Part shown: one piece after another, positions 11,287 to 24,911 of the stretch
Layout of the letters: each line of letters opens with the position of its first letter
Position numbering within the stretch: the first letter of the stretch is position 1
NCBI GenBank assembly: GCA_000231825.2
Contig: JH720301.1
Span: 1,536,123-1,600,122 of the forward strand
DNA length: 64,000 nt
Direction: 5' to 3'
DNA from: Tetrahymena elliotti 4EA
Lineage: Eukaryota > Ciliophora > Oligohymenophorea > Hymenostomatida > Tetrahymenidae
Notes under the pieces: model-generated
Told to the model about the DNA's origin: nothing
Seen by the model: only the letters and a program-made list of their open reading frames with translations
Database searches by the model: none
Translations under genes and position numbers: made by a program

Positions 11287-14200
11287 ATGGAAGATAATAC
11301 AAATTAAGTAGAAGACTAAATTAAAAGTAGGGTGTTCTCATATAAAAAGTAATTATTTAGGCTTCTTAAAATAGTAGAATAGATTTAATTATATTAGATA
11401 TTAGCCTATGTTTTTTCATTTCATTATATTTATATTTTCATAAATAAAATCAGATTATATTAGAATTTGTTTGTAGAAGGATCGAATCTACTTAAACTAG
11501 AAAAAGAAGAGCTTTAAGAATTTATATATGAGAATTATAGAGATTTTATAGAATTACAAGGTGAATATGATGAGTTTTTCAAAGAATTCGGTGAAATAAA
11601 ATCAAATTTCTCATAATTTGAAAATAGCTTAAAATATATTTTTGAGAATGTAAATGAAGTTAGACAAAGAAAGCTCATGATTATGAAGAAAAAAATAGAA
11701 TAAAAGCACTCTTATAGTGATTCTGATGATAGTGATGAGGATGATACAAATGAAAAAAAGAAAAAGGATAGTGCATCAGAAGATAGTTATGATTCTAGTG
11801 ATGATAATGAAGATAATTATTCAAAATTCTAAAATCAGTAGAAATAAAAAAAGGAAAAGGAAGAAATGGCAGAATAGATAAATGAATTTCTGGATAACAT
11901 TAGCATAAACACTTTTGAAAAGAATTATAACTAAGCAATTTAAGCCTTAGAAGTTTTATAAAATATGAAAAAATCAGAAAAATATTCTCTGTATTTAAAC
12001 CAGTTTGATATTAGGTAAACATTTTGATATTCATTTTTGATAAAATCTAATGTTTTATTATTTAAATCTATTTTTATTTACATTCATTTTATCCTTAAAT
12101 TATTTTTTATAAATAAAGAAAAACATTAGAAACACATTACCAAACACTTGTTGACTCCATAGTTAATGATCTTATTTCAGAAAGCCCACTTACTAAAATG
12201 TAAGATTTAGTGCAATACCTCAAAGATATAAAGCAAACATAAAGAGCAGTAGAAGGATATTTAGAAATTAAAAAAAGAAATCTGGCTGTAAATAAAATAT
12301 ATGTTAGCATGTAATCATAATTATTAAATAAAACAAAAAGTCAATGGTCAATAACAAAATATCCTCTGTAGGAAAGTTGGAAGCTGAAAATACTGTTTAA
12401 ATCACTGAAGAGTATGCAAATTTTCTACTTTAAGTTTATGCTGAGTTCTCAGTTTTCTTTTTAGTAAATTTTGATATTAAATAGGTCATAATAATCTATT
12501 GGTATATTTTTTATAAATAGAAGAATGATGAAAATCCTTATCTAAAGAGCTTCATTTCTAATTGGATTAACTAGAGTTGCTCTGTGTTTTTCTGTTGTAT
12601 TCAATAAAATATATTCTGGGGATCTGAGTTAGAAGATATTCGTAACAAATTTTATACATTTTAATTATTTTTATTGATGTTTAATATTTCATTAATAGTC
12701 GAAAATGTTAAGCTTATTTCAGATGTTCTCTATTAAAAAGAAAATAAAAACATGAGTTTAAATTTCATCATCCAAAGATTATTTGTTGATGAATTAGAAT
12801 GTAAAATGGATGAAATGTTTGTAGCATATGCATAAAGATTAACGAGAATGCAAAATGTTGATGATTGGTAAATATTTTCAATGTTTACTGTTCTTAATGT
12901 AAATTTTTGTGAAGAAGAAATCGGAAACCCCGACCTTTAACCAGTAAAATTTATTTCAGAAATAGATTTACCGGAAGTGTAATAAAACTTAAGTCTGACT
13001 ATTAAATTAATTACATTAAATTAAATTTCAACAGAAAAAGGTAAATCCTAGCAAATGCTAAACCAGTAAAAGATCCTTCAAGAGATAATATAGATAGTGG
13101 ATATAAAAAGTATATTCTTGAAACTAATTTAAAAGGAGCAAGGCATTCCATTTTATTCTGGAATACAATCTTTTAATTGATTGATAAAGTAGTCTAAAAT
13201 GTAGATATTGATTCTAGAAGAATATTTTCTTCCCAACTTATAGCTTTAATAGAGAGTAAGATCTAGTTGTTTATTAGTGAATATGTAAACTCATTCAAAG
13301 AGGTGATATTATTTATCTAAAATAAATTTTAAATTTCATCAATTTTATCATTTTAATTGAAAAAAATCTTGAAAACTTAAATTAATTTCTGAGGTTTTAC
13401 CAAAAAATCTTATCAATCAAACAAAATTAATTCTAACTTATAATTAGAATAATGCAACAATAAGTATTTTTGGTACAATTTTATTAGTAAATTAAATTAT
13501 TGGTTATGTTTAGTGCTAATTTTCCATTTTCAAATAAAAATAAAAAATTTTTAAATAGTTTTAATAATTATTTACTCTAAAAAGATTAAAAAATAAAAAT
13601 CTAATGATGAAACGATAAAATGATAAAATTGGTTGAGAAAGGAATTCATTTTAAAATTGTATTTTATAATAATTTTAGGTACTTTCTAATGTAGCTAATT
13701 TTACAGAGAATCAATTACTTGCTGCTTGTGCAAACATAAATACATGTTTATAATTTTCAAAGTTTGCTAAAAGATATGAATCAATAAAGCTTAGGCCTCA
13801 TATAAAATTAGATCATGATGCATGGGAGAATTAATGGAAGAAACAAATAAACTTAGTTTATAATTCTTGTTTTGATTTGGTTTTTTCATACTTTAAATTT
13901 AAATTATTGTTGCAAATTCCCAGATTATTTTCAGAATATAGAAAAGTCTATATTGAGCCTGTAAATATTTCAAATTTTAAATATAAATAATCTTTTTATT
14001 AATAATTAAAAAGTCTGACAAAGAATTAGGAAAATCTCCTTCACCTTTATTTATAAAAATTGCTTACATTCTTGAGAATATTAAAGACAACTTATCTTTA
14101 ATTATGAGTTAAAATGATATAATATTTTATTTTAGTAAACTCATGGAAGCAATAAATTACATGATTGAATATATAGTTTATTGGAAATATCACTGGACTC

Positions 14201-14736
14201 TAAAGGGTTAGAATGTATTTTTTATGAACTAGAAAGACATATAAAGATTAAATTTAGAGCCATATATGGACTAAATAAATGTTTATCTATCTAAAAATGC
14301 TCTTGAAATTAATTATTTTAAAAAAGAAAATATGAAATAGTTTGTTTTTGATATGCATTTTCTTGCTATATTATTTAATGCTTATCTTTGCAAAGAATCA
14401 AAGCCTGAAGCAAAAATCAATAATGAAAAATTCTTAAATAAAGCTATAGCTTGCTACTGTAAAGCAAAAGAATACAATGTAAAAGATTTCCCATTTTAAT
14501 AAATGGATTATTTATAGAGTCTAATAGATTATTGCAAAAATGAATATAAGAATGATATTAATTCTTTAATTAAAAAAGAAAGAGAATCAGTTCTCTAAGT
14601 TTCTCAATCTTAAGCAGTGCAACAAAGCAAATAATTTACATAATAATCTACAGCTTCATCATTTGCTAGTTCTGGAAGAAATTCAATTAAGGAGAGAATT
14701 TTTGCCATTAATCTAACTATGCAAAAAAATTATTGA
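11287..14736 (+). CDS. Exo84-like exocyst subunit (EXOC8 family)
   Basis: The exocyst tethers secretory vesicles to the plasma membrane. The N-terminus shows the Vps51/Exo84 signature: after splicing, YKKLYQNLFVEGSNLL, then ELQEFIYENYRDFIELQGEY, which resembles the family pattern 'V..NY.+FI.t..E'. An acidic, Ser-rich insert follows. The C-terminal helical domain contains YLKDIKQTQRAVEGYLEIKK, YANFLLQVYAEFSVFF, FISNWINQ and MSLNFIIQRLFVDEL, which fit the Exo84 C-terminal order. Introns assigned by frame: 11349-11453, 12015-12118, 12288-12340, 12464-12520, 12642-12698, 13303-13678 and 13961-14013. The boundary between about 12870 and 13080 is unresolved because two frames are open there. The stop is TGA at 14734. 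Family assignment rests on recalled motif order, not on an alignment. Confidence 0.6.
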
Positions 14737-15404
14737 AAAATAAGTAATTAAAAGTAATTTTATTCTAATTAGAAAATATTATTTTTTATGGATTCATATA
14801 AATGTAGTTTTTTTTTTCTTCAGTTGTTATAGAGAAATAATATTTAAAATAATTAATTTAAATTTGATATTTTATCAAATCAGCCAGCTTCTTTGAAAAA
14901 TATTTATAATTTATGAGAGAATGCCCTTCTTAAAAATTAAAACTTCTCTTTATTATTAATTAAAAGAAAGATATCAATCAATACAAACTAAATCTTATAA
15001 AATTTTTTATCAAGTTTAAATTTTCTGAATCATTACAATTTATGTCTTTTTCATTTAATTCTATTAAATTTGAAAAGAAATAATAAATAACACCAAAAAT
15101 CAAATCATTTATAGTTGTTTTATTTTACTTTAGGGTAGATAGAGGCAAAATTCGGTTATCTATTTCTAGCTTCACAACAAAAATAATAATTTTTACTTAT
15201 AACTTAGAAGAGAGTTGATAATTTACACTCTTCTTTTGTTTACTAGATAGCTACTAGCACAAAGATTTGATAAAAAATACATTTTTAGAGAATCCTAATT
15301 TATTAAACAAGTTAGCATTTCTGAATTAAAAAGCAATTCATAGCTGATTAAAAGAAATTTGAAAACAATTTTAAATTTAAGATAATTATAATATTGTTAA
15401 TAAT
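14737..15404. other. Intergenic
   Basis: AT-rich spacer between two plus-strand genes. It holds the 3' UTR of the Exo84-like gene and the promoter of the RPxSA gene. Nothing specific was seen. Confidence 0.6.
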
Positions 15405-18312
15405 ATGAACGTACATAGAAAAAGCTAGACTTCGAGTAATCCTCTTTCAGTTAAATCAAATGCAAATCCTATTCCTGTTTATGGAGGAGACAGGCAAAGA
15501 GCAATTGAAGAAAAGATCCAGTAATCAAATAAACTATTAGAATAAATTAAATTAACTTAATGGCAAAAAAGCTTTAATTATATAACTATCCCAACAAACT
15601 AGTTTAGATCAGTCTTTTTAGAAACTAATCCTCATTTCAATGTTTGTATAAATATTATTAAAGAATTCAATGAAGAAGTAGTTTAGTCAAAAGAAACAAA
15701 TGAAGAAATACGTAATGGACCATGGAAATAAAAATTTAATAATTAATTGCAGTTGCTTCTTCGTGAAATAGTATTTACAAGAGATCGTCTTATTTAAAAG
15801 ACCTTTTGTGAGAAGGTATGCGCATGGGCTATTGATTAGTTAGAGTAGCTAGAAGTTGCAGGGGAAACTTAGCATAATTAAACAATGGAATCATTATAGG
15901 CTAAAGCAGTTCTTACACGTCCTGATTCTGCTATGACATCGATGACAAATATGACTACTAATTTCTTAGGATCGAGAATTTTAAGTGCAACAGGCCAATC
16001 TTTTAAGTAGAGACCAAAAAGTGGAGTCTTGAGAAGCATTGATAAAAGCATTTTACCTCAATTAAATTCCACTTAAAGTACTATGAGACCAGAAAGTGCA
16101 TTTAATTCAAGTCTACGTCCAGAAAGTGCTGCATACTATAGTAAAATTGATCTTATTCGTCCTGAGAGTGCTGTAAATTTTAAAAAGATTCGTCCTGGAA
16201 GTGCTGTTACTTTCAACACTAAGATACCTCGTCCAATAAGTTCTATCATTAGACCAGAATCCGCTTTCATTAAAGAAGACAAAGAAGAAGATGAAGATCG
16301 TGTAAGCTAAGCATAGAAAGATAACTCTTAAATGTAAGGAATCAATGAAACAATAAAGCATGAAGAATAAGATGAATTAGAAATAGAAATTAATAAAAAG
16401 CTCTATGAAGAATTCAAACAAAAAGAAGAGCTTAAAAAGAAGTAAAGAGAAAAAATTAAAATGGATTTTTCTGCTTCATCACTTTAACCATCTTAACAAA
16501 TTGAACAGTTATTAGAAGATTATAAAACAAAAGCAAGAACTTAAATTCCTGATGTTGAACCTCCTGGTGAAAGGTAATTATTTATTTTTCTATATAAATT
16601 CAAAAAAAAAAAATTTGTTTTGACATAAATATTTAAAAAGAGAGATTTTAATTTTAAAATATTAATTAATTTCTATTTAAAATTAGAATTAAAAATTACA
16701 CTCGCAAAAAACTCATTCCTGATAAACTAGTTGAAAATATTGTACAAAATGATTAAAATAATGCTAACAAAGATGATGAATATTTAAAGGTTAGATGGAC
16801 ATTCCCTAAACCAGAAACATTTTTACCTTCTTAACAGCAAGCTATGGAGGAAGCTGAATTAAAAAAGTTGGAGGAAGAATAGTAAGCCTAAAATTAAAAT
16901 ACTCAATAATCAGAGATGTCACCAAAATAATAAATGGATGCAGCTCCAGATGCAGCTTAAGATGGATTAAAGGTGGAAGATGTAGGCTAATAAATACTTG
17001 AGAAAGCTATTGCAGAAAAAGATAAAGATAAAGAGAAAAAGGAAGTGAAAATAAATCCTGATGTAAAGAACTTTACAATAGATGCAAATAGCAAAGAACA
17101 ATTTGTTAGAAATCTAAATAATAAGTTTGAATAGAGATCAACATATGTTTATTATGAGCCAAGTGATGACGTAAGAGAAATGAGAATGGAGCAAAAATGG
17201 TTATAAAATAGAAATAAAGAAGTTAATGATAAGCGTCAAGATGAAGAAAGAATTACTTACATCAAGGAATGGTCTTTGGCTAAGGGAAGATTGGAAAAAG
17301 AAATAAATAGAAAAATTGACTCTTCAATCTATGGATCACAATACATAAAATGTGACTACAAAAAGAGACCTTACACTGCAAAAGAATTAAGAGATATTGA
17401 TAAAAACACATTACCTAAAAAGTAGAACAATTTCTTTAAAGATATCAATGATGATGTTAGTCCTGGAGGACTAAATTTTGAAAATGATTTTGGCTTTTAA
17501 CCAGAAGATATGTAATAATATGGAAGAGAGGAAGAATATTATGAAGAAGGAGAAGAGAATGAAGATGAAGAGGAGGAAGATTATGATGAAGAAAATGAAG
17601 ATAGGGATAACGAAGAAGCAATATAAAAAATAGATGTAAAATTTTTATTGTATTTATTGAATGTCTAAAATAATAAATTAATTAACAGGATGAATAAGAA
17701 GAGGAAGAAGAATATCTTGATGATTTAGAACACTTAGCAGGAGTTCCTAAGAAGGGAGAATATAGGGGATCAAGAGTAAATATTCCTAAAAGCACAAATG
17801 TTGTTGATGTGTCAAAAATAAATCCAGCTAAAGCAAAAACTGACAAATATTTTAGATTTGATAAAGATATTGATGATTTAGAATATAATGCATCAAAATA
17901 GAAAATAGCACAAATAAGAAAGCTATATGGTCAAGCAATTAATGTTCCAAAGTCTAAAGATTTAGAAGATGAGCGTCCTGAAATAAAGACTGCTTCACTT
18001 TCTGTTTATTCTAAAGACAGAAGAAATCAGCTACACAGACCTTTCTCGGCAGTTATTTCAAGAGTTAATGTAGATGTAGTAAGAAAGGAGTAAGTTGATG
18101 AAATAGAAGAAGTTAAGAAAAGACTTGCTAAGTATAATGTAAATGTACCCATAAAGGCCATGAAAAATGCATTATTAGTACCTGAAGGTAATTTAGGTGT
18201 TGATGCTGATCTTATGCCTGATCCTGGTTTAGGTCTCTTTAGTAATCCTTTCTTTAAAGTAGGAAAGAAGAAAAAAAAGAAAGGTAAAGGTAAAAAGAAA
18301 AGCAAAAAATGA
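15405..18312 (+). CDS. RPxSA-motif repeat protein with Lys-rich C-terminus
   Basis: The spliced frame is 914 codons, ATG at 15405 to TGA at 18310, with introns at 16574-16686 and 17636-17688. The N-terminal ~160 residues look folded and are Gln/Glu-rich. Residues ~170-285 contain a cluster of short motifs: RPDSA, RPKSG, four copies of RPESA, RPGSA and RPISS, each spaced by 10-55 residues. One more, RPFSA, lies near residue 820. Acidic runs (YYEEGEENEDEEEEDYDEE) follow, and the protein ends in a run of Lys and Gly (KKKKKKGKGKKKSKK). R-P-x-S-A is basophilic-kinase-like and occurs in several cilium or microtubule proteins, but I cannot assign a family. The role is unknown; a cytoskeletal or ciliary protein is a guess. 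Confidence 0.8.
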
Positions 18313-19016
18313 AATAGAATAAATAAAAGCTTAACACAGTGTGAACCATTTAAATATAAAAATAATTTGTATATTATATAGTGTAAATTAACTCTTCTAA
18401 TCCTTCACTAAATCTAATTTGGTTTTTTTAAATTATTTTTTACAATTTAGAAAATTGATATAGATATATAATTTTTTTGAGTTTGATTTAGAATGACTAA
18501 TCAAACTTGTTTTGTTGCAGATTTAAAAAAAAGTAAAAATGAGGAAATACCCAATGAAATTTTTTTAAAAAAATTGAAGTGAATGATTTAGTTAAGAAGT
18601 GAAAAAGTAATTGGCATTAACTAGATTTACTTAAAATAATGTAAATATAAAATATATTTTTAAAGAATAACATTTAGGTTATTAAATAATATAAAGATAA
18701 TTATTTTTATATACTTATTAATTTATTTTTGTATATATTCTTTAAGAGGTAGAGATATTTATTCATTAGTTGATTGATTGGTTAGATTTAAGATAATATA
18801 AATTACTTTTTTTATTAGCTATTTGAAAACATTTTTGTAGACTTTTATTTACTAAATAAATTCTAATTTTATCTAAATAGCTACTACTATGAGAGCTTTT
18901 GCTTTATGTAAGTTTTGATTTTTTTAGTTAAAGTTAATTAAGAATAAAAGGATAATTTAAAGAATTTAAATTTGTTGATTAAAGATGGTTTGCTAATTAG
19001 ATCTTATAAACAATTT
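18313..19016. other. Intergenic, between convergent 3' ends
   Basis: AT-rich spacer between two tail-to-tail genes, with no coding signal in either strand. Confidence 0.6.
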
Positions 19017-20324
19017 TCAAAAAAAGAGAAGGCAGCAAGGTTTATGCTTTTTCTCTTCTCCTTCAATTTCTGTGATTTAATCATATTTTGACTTATATGA
19101 TTAAATATTTTGTGCTTTATTTTCAATTTAAGGCTAAAATTATCTGTTTATTTCTTATTAAAATTAATTTTGTTGACTTGAATTGCTAAGCATGGTACTG
19201 TTTGGAGATTGACTGGCGCTTGGGAGATTTAGATGTTTACTAGAAGGTTAAGTAAGATTAATTTATTAACTCTTTTTTTTTTATTTTGTTTATTATTATC
19301 TGCTACTTTACGAGACTAAAATATGAGATTACGAATGTCTTTCGTTTTCATTTGAAATTCTGAAATTTGAAACCATTGTATTTTCATATTATTCAAATAT
19401 CCTAATAACTTCTTCCTTATATGGATGGTTAATAAGCAAGTCATAACAATCTTAACCTTAAGAATTTTTCATAAAAATATCTCCTCCATTTTGCACTAGA
19501 AATTTAATCATCGATAAATTAATATCCTTTTCTCTGTAATCTAAGTCATCTTAAATATTACAAAATTACATTAGAAGTGTATGCTTATTGTCTTCATTAA
19601 CAATTTAATTTACATTTGCTCCTTTCTCTATTAAATATTGTGCCATTTTTTAACAAAGATTTTTGTTTTCAAAATAATTTGTCTCTTCCTCAAGTCTTGA
19701 GAAACAATAATAAAGAGGAGGAAGTCCATCTACACTCGTTTAAGAGACATCAGCCCCTTTTTGTATTAAATACTACATTATTTCAAATTATCCTTTAATA
19801 CAAGCAACCATCAAAGGTGATAATTGTTACTTCTTTGAGGGGAAGTTAACATCAATCAAAGATTTATAGTTAAATAACTCTCTGACATTATCAATATTTC
19901 CACAATAAACAGCTACTATGAGAGGTGATACCTTTTTATCTATTGATGCAGTTGGATAAAATTCTCTTACAAAGTTTAAAGTCTTATTTTTCCAGTTGAA
20001 GTGCTTTAAATCATTTAGCTAACCTGATAACACAACTTCTAAAATCATTTTTTCTTCATCTATTGAATTAGTATTGTTAGATTTATCTCCCATCATCAAT
20101 GATGAAGATGGATTGAAGGACATCTAATTATTTTGTAGAAGTGAAGATGCTGCCTCTCTACAATTTTATTAAAGATTATTTTCAATAGCTGAAGCATTTT
20201 TAGGAGAATTCTGTGAAAGCTTAGGAATATCTTTATCAATTTCTTTTGTAGGACTACTATTATTATCATTTATATAACTACTATGATTTTTAATAGTACC
20301 ATTTTATGATGATCTTCTAGACAT
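19017..20324 (-). CDS. Ankyrin-repeat protein with Cys-Cys hydrophobic C-terminus
   Basis: A single intronless frame of 436 codons, ATG at 20324 to TGA at 19017. Residues 1-100 are Ser/Asn-rich and unstructured. Residues ~105-300 contain about four to five ankyrin-type units, including SPLIVAVYCGNIDNVRELF, LSPLMVACIKGQFEIMQYLI with QKGADV, YLIEKGANVNQI and SMIKFLVQNGGDIF. A Gln/Ser/Lys-rich tail follows, and the protein ends KKHKPCCLLFLF. The adjacent cysteines before a short hydrophobic end are suggestive of lipidation but do not form a classical CaaX box. No enzymatic domain is visible. It is unlike the other ankyrin gene at 5643 in its N-terminus, and a recent duplication is not evident. 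Confidence 0.85.
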
Positions 20325-21339
20325 AGTATAATTACACTGATGAGTTATTTTTATAAAACTAAGTAGAAATATTTTTTTTATATGTTTGTTTATTTGTTTA
20401 TTAGTTTTAAAGCAATATGTTCTGAATCTACTTGTAGCTGCTTAGGTATATTATAGACAGGAATATAATCCTAATAAGATGGATTATAAAATATTTTTTT
20501 AACTCTTATTTAAATTAATTTAAAATTCAAACTCTAGTCTTTAATATAAAGTTCTAAATTTTTTGGTTGTAAAAATTTTTGGTTTTGGTTTTAAAAGTAT
20601 TAATTAGTTTTTAATTAACAAAACCTGGTTTGAGTTATTAAGTGAAAAACAATTAATTGCCTTCGATTTTACAAATTTCTAACACAATAAGTAAACTAAA
20701 TTAATTAATTGACATTTCTATATCAATTTGTTATTTATCTATCTATTTCTTTTAAATAAAATCATCATTTTTAAATAAAATTTATCGCTTCAAGTCAAAC
20801 TTTTTTCTTTTATTGAAAATTCATTTACTGCCATACATTTTTACGACAAATATTAACTTACTTACTTAACAAAACAGTCTCTTTTATTTTTAATCATAGC
20901 TTTGACTGACTACTTTGGTTAATAGAGTTTAAAAATTTTAAATGCATAAAATTAAGCTGATTTCTTTCTATAATTTCCATCTAAATAAAAAAAAGGATCA
21001 ATAAATTCTACTTCAAAATATATTTCAAAAATAATTACATGAGTATTTGAGTATTTAATCCATAATCATTCAAACTATTTTAATGATCCAAATTAAATGA
21101 AGAAGTAGTTTTTTTTAGGTTTAATGACTGCTTCTAAACACATAAAAAAATACTATTTTTAGGTATTTTTTCATAATTAAGAGATATTTATTAAAGAAAA
21201 TAAACAGTTATTTAATGAATTTTTTAATTATGATAATATATTCGAGTGTAAATATACTATATTAACTATTCTTTACAAAATTTATAAACAATATTATGTA
21301 TTAGATATTAATTAAAATTTTTTGATTTCAAAGGATATT
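20325..21339. other. Intergenic
   Basis: About 1 kb of AT-rich sequence between the start of the ankyrin gene and the 3' end of the DNAAF5 gene. It contains poly-T and poly-A runs. I see no gene or structured RNA in it. Confidence 0.55.
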
Positions 21340-24300
21340 TCAATTTGGTTATAAAACCTTTAAAAGATCTATTCTCGAAAATTATTTATTCGAAATAGCA
21401 GATTCGTATTCGATTCTAAAATTATAAGTAGTTTTATTGACTAATTTTTTTAATGTAGCCATATAATATGCTTTTATTTCTACATCTTTTTCATCCAAAG
21501 CATACTTAATAAATTTTTGAATTAAAGCACCATAATTTTCAAATATATGCTTATCACCTAAGTAAGGTTTATCCTTTACAACGGGAATATAATCTAATAA
21601 AAGATCTAGAGTTTCGAAATTTATAGCAGCAAGTTTCTATTTTTTTTTAAAATTTTCAGTTAAAAATTATTTTTTAGAGCTTTAAAATTGCAAAGTAATT
21701 CAAAATTAAAATAAATAATTTCTTTTGAAGATTTTCAAAAATAATATTTTTACCAAATCTGCAGGATCTCCTAATTTTTCTAATCTTTCAGTTGTATACG
21801 CAATAAGTAATGGAGCAATGTATAGCTTTGACTCACCCTCACTAATATACAAATCTTACAAGTAAGGCTAAATTTTATTATGAATTTTTTTAACAATAAA
21901 TTAAAGCAACTTAGTCATGTCAATATCTTATTTTCTGTAAAATTTCCTATGTAGGATAGGAATTGATCCTATTAAAGAACTTAAATTTTGAAGTGACCCC
22001 CTTTCCAAATAATCTTATAGCATTCTATCAATATCTGACTCAAATAAACCTTCAATATTAAATTTGTAGAGCAAGTAGAAGTTTTAGATGAATTATTATG
22101 TAATTTTAATTTTTGCTGTTTCCTCTTGCATCCATTTCGTAACTAAACTTTAAGATTCTAAAAGACCTCCATAGAATAAACTAAGTTAATTGCCTCCTTC
22201 AATCTTTTATTCTGGGTTCTTAAGCTATATCTTAATTTTTTAGATGAACAAAGCATTTAATTTAGCTACAAAATCACACATATCTGGAATCTATGAACTT
22301 TTAACTAAATAATTAATTATTTCATAGACTTTTGCAACATTTTCAAAGCTATTTTCAAAAAAAACATGGTAAATAACTTAACTAACTAAACTCTTCCAAG
22401 TAATATCACCAAAATTTAATGAGTCTAAATTATCAGCAGCATTTGTCACTTTTTCTGTAAAAAGCTATAATTTACTTTCAGAATAATCTAAAATATCATT
22501 TAATAATTTAAAAACTTCACTGCTTTAAGCTGCTTAAATAATATTATCTAAAATCTAATTGCTCAAAGGAGTAGTGACTATAAAAGCTTTATCTACAAGT
22601 TAAATATAGCTAATAATTCCTAAAATAGCCATTAATTTCTAATATCTCTACTTCAATAAAGCCTAAACTTCTTCCTTTTTACCCTATTTTATTATTCCTC
22701 TTATCAAATTCTCCATTAACTAATTAATACAAATAATATTTTTTTTAAGTTTTTTTGATTTCTAATTTTTTTACGTTGGCTGCTTAGACAAAATTAACTG
22801 TTGAAATAGAATTTATAATTGATTTCTCTGTTATAATGTCAAGTACTTCTTCTACTAATTTCATTTTTTTACCAATTCCTTATCCATTAGGAATAGCTTC
22901 TAAACTTCCTTTAACCAACTAAGCTAATCCCTCAAAACTACATCTTATATAATCTTCATTTTAATAGAATTCACCCTATTATGTATATGTTCATTCCTAA
23001 ATATACTAATAAAATTAAATAAATTTATTTTACACTTAATCCACTCTTAATAATAGGTAAATAGGTATTGAAATCACAAAATCTACCAATATAAAAGAAA
23101 CTCTCTTATATTCTTTAGCAGATGATCTTCTCTTCAGCTTTATCTGATACTAATAACCAAACAAGAGATCTAATAACTTCATCTAAAAATTAAGTCATAT
23201 AATCTTCACAATAAATAACACTTATTTTCATCAAATTAGCAGCTCTTATGCGTGCACTCAGATTATTGTCCTTTAATTCATTAAACAATGCCTTCTAAAA
23301 TTTACGATATTATCCCCTAACAAGCATTCTTGCTCCTAAACAAGGTCTTTTTTTTATGGGGTCAGGCAAAGGTAAATTCTTAAGCTTACCTCCATAAGTC
23401 CAATCAGAATCCATACCAAATTACTTAGATTCTCTCAAATCTTTTTCCTTTATTTATTCATTTAATTTTGCCAATTAAAAAATTTATTTCATTTATCTAA
23501 TTTACCTTTTCTCTTTCTTCTTCTTAACCTGCCTCTTCTAAAACTTCAAAACAAGTTTCTCTAATCTCTTCAAAATCATCAAATAAACCTGAAATAAGAT
23601 AAGGAATCAATCTTGGTAAATGGTCATATCTATCAGGCAATCTAGAAACCCAATCACCAACACATCTCAAAAACATATCTCTTACATTAACCTTTGGGTC
23701 AGTAATAAAAGTAGCCAAATAGTTAACATTGTGAGATGGCTCATAAAAATCTTTAATGGGAACTGAATTAGGGTCTCTAAATCCTACCAATATTTCAAAT
23801 ACATTAGCATTATACTTCCAGACTCCACACTACAAAACTGACTATTTATTATAATTTTTAAATTTTTTACTGTCTAATTGATGCTATTATTATAATGCTT
23901 ACTCCTAAAGCTTCTAATGCAGCTATTCTAACCTTTGATTTCTTACTGATCAATGGTAAAAGGAGACCTCTTGCTAAAATTTCTGTAAAATGTAAAAGTA
24001 GATCCTTATTATTAATACAGAATTCAGATACACATTTGCAAGCTAATTTCTAAACTTCAGAGCAAGGATCCATGCAAAGAGCTCTTAAAATGTTACAAAT
24101 ATCATCAACATGATTGTATAGCATATTTGAATTAGCACAAGTAACGATTACATGCATTAATTTGCATAATTCTTGACGGAGCTATATAAATTATTTTCAT
24201 TAATATAAAATTTATCTCTTAAAAAACTTTTACTTCTTCAGATTCTTCAACAAGTTTGATAAGCATTTTAGGCTTTTAACCTGGGGGAGGTCTCATAACT

Positions 24301-24911
24301 TCAGGGACGTTGAGAATTCCTTCAAGATCTTAACAATTAACTCTCTCACCGACAATAGATATTACATAGGGTAGGAAAGGTTGCATATCATCGCATTTTG
24401 ACAATAATCTAAAAAAGTATATTTATTAAAATAATAAAACTAAAATGAAAGATAAATATCTACTCTGTAATAGTCTTCATCGAGTATTCTCTAATTTTTT
24501 CTGCTTTATCAGAAAAGCATTGCAACAATTATTTATTGAATTTAATCATAATCTACTGAGAAACCACTATTAATATTTGCAAAAATAAAACAATTTAATT
24601 TGTTTTTTATTTTAAAAAAGTTTTATTTACTTCCTGAAATAGCAAATTAGCTTTCTGAGAGTTTTTCATAAATGTTAAGGATAGCTTTTTTTCTTGCACC
24701 TAAAACTTAATCATTTAATGCATTGAAATTTCTTTTCAAGTAGCTAATGATTTCCTATTTTAAAAAAAATAAGAAACTGATAAAAAGATAGCTTAATGTT
24801 GTATATGATTGAATATTAAAAAAATAACAAAATTGATGAGCATACGCCTGATGTTCCTGGCTCATAAATATCTAACTCATCATCACTTCCTATATTCTAA
24901 TTCTCAATCAT
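21340..24911 (-). CDS. DNAAF5: Dynein axonemal assembly factor 5 (HEATR2-like)
   Basis: DNAAF5/HEATR2 is a cytoplasmic all-HEAT-repeat factor needed to preassemble outer and inner dynein arms before transport into cilia. The start is ATG at 24911 with an acidic beginning (MIENQNIGSDDELDIYEPG); the stop is TGA at 21340. HEAT repeats run throughout. The most diagnostic block is VNVRDMFLRCVGDWVSRLPD, followed by LPRLIPYLISGLFDDFEEIR, then GARMLVRGQ and LSARIRAANLMKISV. These match the order in animal HEATR2, where 'LPRLLPYLLSGL' precedes a 'LG.R..VR' segment. About ten introns interrupt the gene; the first is 24754-24845. The gene fits a ciliated organism. Exon borders in the 3' half were not all fixed. 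Confidence 0.82.

Noticed and set aside
18027..18305. Minus-strand open frame rich in Phe and Pro
   Set aside because: Antisense shadow of the Lys-rich end of the RPxSA protein; runs of K codons give runs of F in reverse.
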